A stretch of 64,000 nucleotides of DNA from NCBI GenBank assembly GCA_014529385.2, contig CM043948.1, positions 77,858,291 to 77,922,290 on the forward strand, written 5' to 3'. Below the pieces are notes generated by a model, which was not told the origin of the DNA, did not search any database, and saw only the letters and a list, made by a program, of their open reading frames with translations. The translations under genes were made by a program, and so were the position numbers. Position 1 is the stretch's first letter. Every line of letters begins with the position of its first letter. Shown one piece after another: positions 55,087-64,000 of this stretch. This DNA is from Adiantum capillus-veneris (Eukaryota; Streptophyta; Polypodiopsida; Polypodiales; Pteridaceae).

Positions 55087-57320
55087 GGCAAGCCATGGTA
55101 CTTGAAAATTTGTGAAATAAAGAGGGTTGCCATTTGATGGGCTTTGATAGTCTTTTTGACAGGTATAAAATGAGCTTGTTTACTAAACCTGTCTACTATC
55201 GTCCATATTCCCGTATTCCCATGGATAGACTTAGGCAATCCAAAGATAAAATCCATGGATATGCTCTCCCATGGTGAATTAGGGATTGGCAAGGGTTGAA
55301 GCAATCCAAGTTGCTTCCCTCTATCAAATTTTGTCTTTTGGCATACCACACATTTGGAAACATACTCTTGTATGTTCACTTTCATGGTAGGCCAATAGAA
55401 ATATGTTTCAATTCCCTTTAAGGTAGACTGAATCCCTCTATGCCCCGCATAAGTTGGAGCATGAGATTCATACATTACTTTCTCACATAGTGAGTTAGTA
55501 ATGCAAAGTCTATTGCCATAGAGAAGATAACCATCTTGTAAAGTAAATGGTTCTTCTTTCTTTCCTAATGCAAGGGCTGAAATCACACCTCTAAAATCGG
55601 GATCAATAGCATACTCATCTATCATTGAATATAGATCATTGTGAGTTGCTATGGAAACCGCATTTACTCTCGGCCGTCTTGAGAGTGCATCAGCTACTTG
55701 ATTATGCTTGCCAGCAATGTGAGCAATATGAATATGAAATTGCGAAAGGAAATTTTCCCACCTCATTTGTTTGTCGGAGAGCTTGGTCTGTGTCATGAAG
55801 TACTTAAGACTTTGGTGATCCGTTCGCAGAATGAAAGGAGTCCCCAATAAATAGTGCTTCCATGAGTCTAAGGCATGTAGAACTGCAAGGAGTTCCTTTT
55901 CGTATATGCCTAGAGCTTGCTCAACAGGGTCGAGCCTTCGACTCTCATAGACTATGGCGTGCCCTTCTTGAAGCAAAACAGCTCCAAGGCAATCACCACA
56001 AGCATCGCATTGGACCTCAAATGGTTTTGAGAGATCCGGTAGTGTAAGCACAGGTTGAGAGATAAGATTTTCGAAAGTATTGTTCTCCTTAGCAGACCAT
56101 GTATACCTAACGTTTTTCTTTGTTAGGTCATGTAATGGTCCCGCAATTTGGGAGAACTTTTCTATGAAGCGTCTATAGTATGCACACATACCTATGAAGC
56201 TTCTTAGTTCATGAAGATTCCTTGGTTTAGGCCATCCTTTTATTACCTCTAACTTGGATGGATCCATTTGGATGCCATCTTGAGAGATAATGTGACCTAA
56301 ATACTGAATCTCTTGCAAGAAAAATTCACTTTTCTTTCGATTAACATAAAGTTTATTCTCTCTTAAAACTTGAAATATTACCTGGAGGTGTTGCTTGTGT
56401 TCCTCCAATGAATTAGAGTAGATGATAATATCATCAAAGAACACTCCAGTGAAGGTTCGATGAGGCCTGAACAGCTTCTCCATCAAGCGGTTGAATGTGG
56501 CTGGTGCATTGGTCAAGCCAAAAGGCATGACAATGTATTCGTAAAAACGAAATGTAGTACGAAATGCAGTCTTTACAATGTCTTGATCAACTATCCTTAT
56601 TTGATGATAGCCACTTTTTAGGTCAACCCTACTGAATTAGGTAGATCCTTGTAGCTTATCAAATAGGTCTTCTACCCGTGGAACGGGAAACCTATTCTTG
56701 ATAGTGATCCTATTTAGTGCTCTATAGTCGACACACATACGATATGTGCCGTCTTTCTTTTGCACTAATATCACAGGTGAGAAAAATGGAGATGAGCTTG
56801 GCCTAGCCATACCCTTCTCAACTAACTCATGCACTTGCCGCATAATCTCCTCTTGTTGAGCTTGAGAAACTCTATAAGGAGGTTTATTAGGCGGTGAACT
56901 TCCTGGAAGAAGTTCAATTGCATGGTCATCATTACCTCATTCAAGAGGTAGCTCACAAGGGATGTCGTCAATAAAAACATCTTGAAACCCCTTGAGAAAA
57001 TTGGATAACTCTAATTCCTTTTGGTTGCTTTTATTTTATTTTGCTAAAGCATTAGGTTCATATTGAGAGTCTTTAACAAAAATCATGTACACGGAAATAG
57101 AGCTCTTTATTGACTTGTTGAAAGCTGGTGTATGTACAATGGGGATGGTGTTACCCATTTTCTTAGCATTTATATACATGTCTTTTTCCCTGAACTTAAA
57201 GGAGATTCTCCTTTTAGGAAATTTAACATCGGCAGCCAGGCGGTCAAACCATGGTGCCCCTAGGATTACATCCTCATGCTTGAGAGGAGAGATAAATAAG
57301 TCCTCTTTGTCCACATAGCC
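55077..57320 (-). pseudogene. Chromovirus protease, RT, RNase H and integrase N-terminal half
   Basis: One frame with in-frame stops at 57036, ~56938 and 56637. Order: protease-RT linker with HEDVILGAPWFDRLAADVKF; RT with KKDGTYRMCVDYRALNRITI, PFGLTNAPATFNRLM and the catalytic FFDDIIIYS (56438-56430 region). RNase H has CDACGDCLGAVLLQEG, YEKELLAVLHAL, RTDHQSLKYF and NQVADALSRR. Integrase zinc domain: ESHAPTYAGHRG ... CVVCQKTK. First catalytic Asp in SMDFIFGLP. A 1-base frameshift near 55080 (GLPCP then stop) leads to the next frame. RT FDD instead of the more usual YxDD is common in this clade. Confidence 0.92.
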
Positions 57321-59086
57321 TTAGACATGAAGCGTCAATTTCCCGATTAAGGGAGTGACTGAAGCTTCTTGCCCCTTGAAGGCACTGTTTGCGGGTAGGA
57401 CATCTCCCATCTCGTAGGATTGTATGCCTAGCTTGGTGGCTAACTCCATAGATATAAAATTGTGAGTAGAACCAGGGTCAAAGAGAATAGAAGCATCATG
57501 TTCTCTTACCTTTCCCCAAGCATGGCATAGAGGAGATCCTTTGTGATGAGTTTGGTGAGTCTCCTCCTCTTGGATTTCAACCAAGGAATCTCTCGGAGGA
57601 TCTTCGCGGTTGTTCTTTTGGGGACAATTGCGGTACGCATGCCCTTGTTCGCCGCACTTGAAACACTGGTTATCCTTACGATAACGCTCAAGCTCTTCCG
57701 GAGAGAGTTTATTCTTACCTTTGTAAACTCCCTTCTCTTTAGCTTTGTTGGAGTTGCCCTTAAGAGACTTTTGGACATTGTACTTCCCCTTAGGCTCATT
57801 GGAACCCTTGTTTTCCGGGAGCTTATTATTTCTTTTTGCCACCGTTTGGAAATTGATTCGAGAGGCGACCATAGTGTGGTGTATTACCGCCGATATGGTA
57901 CGTGGTCTTTGGGAGTTGACATACTCCGCCATTTCTTCGGTTAAGCCCGCACAAAATTGTTGCTTTTGCTCTCCAAAATCCAACTTTTGAAGACAGTGGC
58001 TTTGAGTTGTAGGTCCCAAAACTTGTCTACATATTTGTGGATAGATTCATTGGGAGAGAGCTTTAAGCTTCGCCATTCGGTGAGTAATTTGTCTTTGGCA
58101 TCGGTGGCCAAAAACTGCTTTATAATGGAAGCTCTTAAAGCTTTCCATGTTCGTGGAGCTTCACCGTTGGCTCGTAGGCTAGACCACCATTGTCTAGCGG
58201 ACTTTTGAAAGTGCATAGCTACATGGCGTAGCTTAGAGGACTCCGTGAATCCCTCATCTTCAAACGCCGCATCGAATTGCTGGATAAAGGCCAAGACTTT
58301 GTCCGTGGCACCAAAGGTACCATCATAGGTAAGGAAAGAGATACTCTTCCCTCCCTCTTTGAATTTCTTCAGCTTGGATTTCCTATGGCCTCTTCTTTTT
58401 GATGGTTCAAAAGTTGCACCATCACTTCCTTCAAAAGATGAAGAATTTGAAGAAGGTGGAGAAGAAGGTGACCTCTTTCTCGCCTTTTTCTTGTCCTGAT
58501 CTTTGTCATCTTCACCATAGCTTTCATAAGAGGAGGAGGATGAAGAAGATGGAGAGGAGGGTGTCCTCTTTCTCGTCTTTTTCTTCTCTTGCTTTTCATC
58601 ATCCCTCTTCGAATTGTGGTGAGGAGAAGAATACGATGGTCTTCTCCGCTTTGGTGGTGATGGAGAGCGTTTAGCCCGCCATCTTCGTGGAGCCATCTCC
58701 GCCGAGGTGGCGGGAGACTCGCTTCTTTCTCATTCCTTCGGTGGAGGCTCTTGAGTTCTCCTTTGGGAAGGAGATGCATCATCAAGAAGTAAATTCTTGA
58801 GCCCTTCATAAGGATTCTCTTCTTCTTCCGGAATCGGAGAGAGACCTCTTTTGGGAGTCTCACAAAGAGGCTTCCTAGGTGTTCTCTGGTCATGGTGATG
58901 CACTTGGAGAATCCCGTGAGCACGGAGGTGCCGTTGCACTTCACTTTGGAGAGATGGATTGCCCATGGCTTGTTGAAGCCTAGAAACAAGATAGTTAACA
59001 AGCATTGAAGCATCATTAGTAGCTTGCTCATGAGCAAAATCAAAGTTATCAACATTAATTTCACTCTCTTTACTATTGTCAGCCAT
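57321..59086 (-). pseudogene. Chromovirus gag and start of protease
   Basis: ATG at 59086 (MADNSKESEINVDNFDFAHE). Codon 119 is a TGA (58730) in a run where CGA fits. The same frame continues with a very basic, serine- and proline-rich region (KRSPSPPKRRRPSYSS; 58696-58400), then the Retrotrans_gag core (FIQQFDAAFEDEG, SARQWWSSLRANGEAPRTW, DKLLTEWRSLKLSPNESIHK). A frameshift near 57975 moves to the frame holding CAGLTEEMAEYVNSQRPRT, the zinc knuckle CFKCGEQGHAYRNCP (57665-57620) and a protease-like FDPGSTHNFIS, where DSG has become DPG. It ends in TAA at 57321, where the old copy has CAA. Confidence 0.9.
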
Positions 59087-59490
59087 TCTAACAACTTTTA
59101 GGTGTAAACTTTTTAGTTGTACTTTGGCACTTTAAGCCCCAGTTGCTACTCCTCTTTACCCCTTTAGAAAAAGCACTCAAGCTACTGTACCCGCGGCTCG
59201 AATACCATTAATTGCAAGGAATAGAAGAGAGGGTCTTTTGACACCAAAACAACACCGACTCCTGTCAAGCTTCTAATAGCTCAATAGTGGTTAAGCCATA
59301 GGCAAGCCCCGTAGGACTCCACTATTAAGACCATAGCTCTCAACGGTGATGCCTTGTTAACTGCACGAAGGCAGGCGCACTGCAAGGCTGAAAAATCCCT
59401 ATTCTACTTACTCACAGGCAATTAATAATACCAACCATTTGTAGCTAGCTTGAGGACCTCCCTTCTTGAGCAAGAAAAGAGAAACCTTGA
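59087..59490 (-). mobile_element. Chromovirus leader
   Basis: About 400 bp between primer site and gag ATG, matching the leader pieces 43993-44160 and 47816-48042 of the old copy. Confidence 0.8.
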
Positions 59491-59502
59491 GCTCTGATAC
59501 CA
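59491..59502 (-). promoter_or_regulatory. Primer-binding site (tRNA-iMet)
   Basis: Minus strand TGGTATCAGAGC, 1 bp from the 5' LTR. Confidence 0.9.
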
Positions 59503-59503
59503 A

Positions 59504-61089
59504 TGTAACATTTAATGGCCTAATAACTTATGTGTAGCGGAAATTAGCATGAACATAGTGGGCATTTCATTAGAATAGATTCCTAATGAGAATTACAAGA
59601 GTGCTTGGGTGGAGAGAGCAACAAAAAGCATAACACCTAGTTAGATAGCATCGACAATACTTTCAAAAGAGAGAGAAATTAAGCTATTTACAACAGTTGA
59701 GGACCGGATTTGCATGGAGCCGGTCCCCTCTCCAAAAGGCTTTGTATTATGGTTTCTCCCATCAAGAGAGACATTGTACAATACAATTCTTTGTGTTCCT
59801 TCAAGACTAGCTAGTGCAATGAAGATGGAAACTTCATGCACTAAGCAAAAAACTTAACAAAAACAACTTGAATTATCCCCTCTCAGACCCAAGACCTCAC
59901 ACACCTTCGAAGATGGTGAGAGCTAGCAGGGTATGAGAGTAGATTGAGAGGAAGAAGGAGTATCTTACGAGAAAGATGTACATCTCCTCACATAATCACT
60001 CATATGTAGCATAGATTAGCTTAGTAATTAGCGTGGTAGAGGAGATGAGCATGCATTGAAGCTTGGCTCTTGGTTGGATTTGCATCCACATGCCAAGAGA
60101 GTGTTGATGTAGGCTTCTATCTCACAAGCTTGGAGTAGGTGATGAGTTCTCCATTAAAGCTTGGGAAGAGATAGTCTTCTCTTTCTTCACACATGAGCTT
60201 GTGTGAGTGTGTGTGTGATAATGCCTTGCAAAAATCAGCCCCCTCTCTCTCTTGGGCGAGCCCTCTTGCTATTTTCTCTTGCTATCTCCCCATTGGCCCT
60301 CCCCAAGTCAAGCCAATGATTATTAAGCAGCATAAGTGATAGCCTATTGACATGTGTCCCCCTTTCCCCTTTTGTGAGAGCTTTAGGTAATTAAATAATT
60401 AAACTAAACTCTCATTGGACCCCTTTGCCTCCTGGCCAATAGGAATCAGTCAAGCCATGGGGCTCCTGAATGCTCATAGGACCCCTTGGGAGACTGCCCA
60501 ATAGTCTTCTAGGAGACTTAATTCTCATTGGTTTCTTTTATTAAATGTTTTTAAATTAATTAAACTAGATTTACTCTACCTTAATTGTCATTGGTCCACT
60601 TCAAGGGTCATCCAATAGAAATTGGGCACACCTTGTGGGCATCTGGCCTAGGGAGCTGACATGTGTCCCTCATTCCCTTTGTGAAAAGGGAGCCTGTGGG
60701 TGTGTGTGTGGCTTTCTCTCTCATCCCCTACCTTTAGGGCTCGCCCCCTCCCATGTAGGGATGTGCAAAGACTTTTAGGGCACACATAAAGCATCCAATT
60801 TTCCCTAGGGTTGACCTTTGGACACAACCTTTGAATTTTGGAACCTTAGCATTTTGGAAGTCTTAATGGGCTGAACCTTAGGGTCTTTTTAGCCCATTGT
60901 TTCACATGGCTCTTTTGCAGATGGCCCCCCCTTTTGGATCCCTATTTTCCCTCCTTTGGATCCCTACTGTGGCCGGTGTGCTAGCTTAACCAATATTCTA
61001 GCTTTTTCTCCCCTGGTCTTCCCCACATTAAATGATCAGTTTAATATGAGAAAATCATTTAGGAGAATTAGATATTGATTATTATGACA
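59504..61089 (-). mobile_element. 5' LTR of the chromovirus
   Basis: Nearly identical to 52231-53818; differences seen include 60033, a shortened TG run near 60700 and about a dozen single bases. Hairpin GGACCGG...CCGGTCC at 59701-59726. Confidence 0.92.
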
Positions 61090-61285
61090 TGGCCAGTGGT
61101 GGATGGCTCATATGTACCTTTACAATTGTCATGACAGAATTACAACTCTGGGAATTGACTGCTACTCTGAAATTAGGATTTACACAGAGTATTACTACAC
61201 TAGCTTGACAAAACAATAGACTATAAATGTGGTGTCTGGCTACGTGTCCGTTCAGGTGGACGTCCGTTTGATCTGTCCTCAAACA

Positions 61286-61298
61286 TTCCCCCCTTCCT
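61286..61298 (-). promoter_or_regulatory. Polypurine tract of the LTR-2 element
   Basis: Minus strand AGGAAGGGGGGAA before TGTTTGAGG; preceded by CAAGGGACGAC as in the gypsy relic at 1566-1576. Confidence 0.65.
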
Positions 61299-62632
61299 AA
61301 TTCATGTCGTCCCTTGACACAACCTTGTGCAGTCTTGTTATAGGGTTGTCTTCAACTTTGTCTTTAAGGTTGGACTTCAGCATGGGAAGTGCTTTGTCGT
61401 TGATGACGCTTCCGCCTTCCTTGAGTAATTCATGTCTTTTGTGAAGAGTTCTTTTTTGATGTTACTGTCTTTGTCTTTGACTTGCAATACTTCAATAGCT
61501 TCAACACTATGGAAGTCCTTATGTTTTGTTGTTGGGAGCTTTTTTGCTGAAGTTATCATTGTTTTCCTGTTGTCTTTGTATGACATTCTTCGTCTTTCCA
61601 TTGATTGTTGAATTTTTGTCTTCAAGGTTGTTCTTTATCTTTGGAAGTGCTTTGGCATTGATGATGCTCCCCCCTTCCTTGAGTGATTCATATCTTCCAT
61701 GTTGTTGATACGTGACTTGATCTTTGATTATCAAGACAACTTTTATTCTCATTGTCTTCTGTTCGTTGCCAGTCTTGGCTACCATGAAGAATGTTTTTAA
61801 TGCTTTTGAGTTTATAGAATCAATCCTCTTTGTGGCATGGATTTTATGATGGGTATGCTTTCCATGTCCACTGTACTTTGAGTTGTCTGCACAATAGGTC
61901 ACCAATGTTGAAGCACTGTGGGAGCTACTTTTGATTGTTGTTGATGACTCTCTTGCGGAATTTTTCATTGCATGTCATTGTAGGCCATCCTTTGACTTGC
62001 CATTGTTTGATGGAGCATTGCTGTCGACTTTGGAGGAGATAAAATATTTTCTTGATAAGCATATGGAGACTTGCATTTTTTTGCTCCAAGACATTGTCAA
62101 TTGATTTGGGTATCCATTTCTTTATTGTTACTGATGTAGAAGGAATATATACAAGCAGATGATGTGATTTTAGATTAGGGTCTAAAACCTGGATGACCAA
62201 AGGAAAAAACCTGGAGGGAAAAAAGTGCCTTTGGTATACGCTCTTATTGGAGTTGAGCAATTGGAATTGAAGTACTTGTCATGCAAGGTGAGTGCTTGGG
62301 AGAAACAAAGGAAGAGTGCCTAATGCAAGTGCCAATTATGGGACACTCTATATGCTTATGAGAAATTTTCAAACAAAAGCATGCAGTGTAAGAGATGGAG
62401 TTGATGGGTGCTTCAAGGAACAAATGTAGCACATGTGACATCAAAGGACGTCTCAGTAGCTTCCACGTTTCCAAGAAGGGTTTTTGATGTAGAAGCTTGT
62501 CCACTCATACCTCACTATGCTGAGTGCGTCAATGTCTTTTGGACTTTCTCCTTCACTTACCACTATACTACAATGACTTCGACTCTTATGCTCACCTATA
62601 ACAGCATGAGCAACAGAATGTAATTCATCAGT
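61299..62632 (-). pseudogene. Interior of the LTR-2 element, poorly coding
   Basis: The longest minus frame (61519-61968, 149 codons) is rich in K, N, S and T with no domain I recognise. Another (61925-62260) contains KKWIPKSIDNVLEQK. A ~45-bp block (GGAAG, GGGGAGCATCATCAATGCC, AAAGCACTTCC on the minus strand) occurs at 61640-61685 and again at 61376-61420, so part of the region near the polypurine tract is duplicated with ~265-bp offset. Confidence 0.35.
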
Positions 62633-63071
62633 GAAAATTTGGACTCACAAAGGGGCCTTATAAGGAGTTTGACTTCCTCTCTCATGTCTAAAACAGGCGT
62701 GCGGTAAAATTTTGCAAATCAACTCTATACTTGGCGGAGATTTGACAATTAGAATCTACTCTTCAAGGTCTTTCTATTGATATATAGAACGCCATGAGAT
62801 TCCTCACATTTTGAAAGATTCTATTTTTGATTCTCTTGTGATGTGACAATTTCGTCTAGAATCTAAAGAATCAAAAATAGAATCTTTCAAAATATGAGGA
62901 ATCTCGTGACGTACCATATATCAATAGAAAAAGTTTGAAGAGTAGATTCTAACTGCCAAATTTCTGCCAAATTTAAGTTGATTTGAATTTTTTTTACCGC
63001 GTCATGTCCATTTTGGACATGAGAGAGGAAGTGAAACTCCTTATAAGGCCCCTTTGTGAGTCCAAATTTTC
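62633..63071. mobile_element. Foldback MITE, copy 2
   Basis: About 440 bp that folds on itself almost entirely. The left end GAAAATTTGGACTCACAAAG and right end CTTTGTGAGTCCAAATTTTC are inverted copies, and the arms (~200 bp each) meet around 62845-62860. A CTTATAAGG block lies in both arms. Related to 33174-33629. Non-coding. Confidence 0.85.
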
Positions 63072-64000
63072 TCTATTGATGCTCAACTCTTCCAACTTGA
63101 GCAGTACCTAGAATAGCTAAGACGCTTAGACCATAAAGAATATTACATGAAGATTTGGGACTAACACTTAGCTCATTTAGTGGCTCAGTTGCTCGAATCT
63201 GACTTTTATGCCATGTATTTTTAATGGTGACTTGGACTTACCTGTTCAAGGCCAGAAACCGAATTCCATAAGTTCTAGAAATTTAGAGCTTTTCTATTGT
63301 GTTGGTCTTTGGATGCCACATTTTGTCCATTAGGTTGGCATACTTTGGCTCCTCTTAAATTGCTTGTTGTATGTTCACACTGCTTTGTGAAACAAGTCCT
63401 TCAGCTCTTGTAGGGACTGATGTAGTCTTTGCGTTAATTTCCATGAGAAGTGATTGTCGAGATGTGTGGTTTTTTTGCGATTGAGTTCCCACTATCAATT
63501 TTGGAACCCACCTTGTGTTTGGTCCTTGTATGACTGTCTTTGGCATTGGCTCTTCTACTTTGGCTTGATTGACACTAGGCTTTGGCATAAATATCTGATG
63601 ATTTCCTTTGTAGAAGCCTTGATTTTGGAGTTGATGACGAGGTATCCATCTAGATATTGCAATAGCCTTGGTTTCATTTGGATTCTCTTGGCTATTGGTT
63701 ATCATTGATTTCCTTTGGGTAGAAGCTTGTGTTGCCGGATGTCTCTTGGTTATTCCAAATTGAGATACAAATTTTGGTAACTATATTTGATTGTTACCTG
63801 CATAATGTCCTTGTGCTTTGAGTAGCTTGACTGGAATGTGACTTTGGTACCTCACATATTTGGACTTTGAAATGCAAAAATTTTAGGTACCAAAGTCAGA
63901 CGCTAGTCAAGTTACCTAAACTTTTTGCATTTCTTGCTTGGAAGGTCTTTTCTTCTGCCTTTTGTGGTTTTTCTTTCTCCTATTTGAGTTGTTTGTCTTG
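63072..64000 (-). pseudogene. Continuation of LTR-2 element interior with W-[IV]-P-[KR] motifs
   Basis: The minus frame 63355-63705 (116 codons) reads RWIPRHQLQNQGFYKGNHQI, then FMPKPSVNQ and NTRWVPKLIVGTQ. Together with KKWIPKSI near 62140 this gives spaced W-I/V-P-K/R motifs, a texture I associate with the gag linker of some plant retroelements but cannot assign firmly. A hairpin lies at 63826-63911. Confidence 0.35.
63826..63911. repeat. Imperfect hairpin
   Basis: CTTGACTGG...GACTTTGGTACCT (63826-63852) pairs with AGGTACCAAAGTC...CTAGTCAAG (63885-63911), 27-bp arms with four or five mismatches and a 32-bp loop. Confidence 0.7.

Larger units (their letters stand above)
52231..61089 (-). 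mobile_element. Chromovirus (Ty3/gypsy), nearly full length
   Basis: LTRs 52231-53818 and 59504-61089 (1588 and 1586 bp, roughly 1% different by eye). Flanks TGGCA and TGGCC form the target duplication; arm A (CACTGGCCATTTAG, 49511-49524) shows the empty site. Minus-strand order: LTR, primer site, leader, gag, protease, RT, RNase H, integrase, chromodomain, polypurine tract, LTR. Coding parts hold several stops and two frameshifts, so the copy is defective although young. Confidence 0.92.
50223..61285 (-). mobile_element. LTR-2, arm B (minus orientation), split by two insertions
   Basis: Pieces 50223-50319, 51660-52230 and 61090-61285 together match arm A. The minus-strand start TGTTTGAGGACAG (61285) is preceded by polypurine tract AGGAAGGGGGGAA, so this is the 3' LTR of an element whose interior lies to the right. 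TATA on the minus strand at 52202-52209. Insertions: the TTAA transposon (50320-51659) and the chromovirus (52231-61089). Confidence 0.7.

Overview
The window is a repeat-packed stretch of nuclear DNA from a land plant with a large genome. Evidence for a plant: Ty1/copia and chromodomain-bearing Ty3/gypsy elements with primer-binding sites complementary to initiator tRNA-Met, a decayed PPR (pentatricopeptide, YAKCG-type) gene fragment, and large solo LTRs. I cannot place the lineage more precisely by eye. I find no intact host gene in 64 kb; nearly everything that can be named is transposable-element DNA in nested layers.

Left part (1-32 kb): the 3' end of a giant LTR (1-1398) sits in the pol end of a gypsy relic whose own polypurine tract and LTR follow. 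Next comes an unidentified ~3.1-kb repeat (copy A, 2513-5635). It is followed by a 4304-bp giant solo LTR (5739-10042, TSD TAGAA) carrying a 152-bp tandem array. A second copy of the 3.1-kb repeat (10741-17215) is split by a broken copia element. Then come gypsy scraps, a small foldback MITE, a LINE endonuclease relic, a 2.1-kb non-autonomous LTR element full of minisatellites, and a PPR pseudogene interrupted by a 1340-bp DNA transposon inserted at TTAA.

Middle part (32.7-49.3 kb): this is best read as one old chromovirus copy (5' LTR, leader, gag) pulled apart by later insertions. These are a foldback MITE in the LTR; a pol-less LTR element (34.3-43.8 kb) in the LTR, which itself contains a fairly young Ty1/copia element (38164-43724); and a second giant solo LTR (44161-47815, with a 160-bp tandem array) in the leader.

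Right part (49.3-64 kb): two copies of another LTR lie tail to tail around a palindromic centre near 50.2 kb. One arm is interrupted by a second 1340-bp TTAA element and by a nearly full-length chromovirus (52231-61089). That chromovirus has almost identical 1.59-kb LTRs, but its gag and pol carry several stops and two frameshifts. The window ends in the poorly coding internal region of the element owning the outer LTR, with a second foldback MITE.

The elements do not form a pathway. What the window offers is a readable insertion history with exact target-site duplications, empty-site comparisons between paralogues, and recurring promoter architecture in the LTRs: TATA boxes, CCAAT arrays, transcribed tandem arrays and a conserved hairpin.
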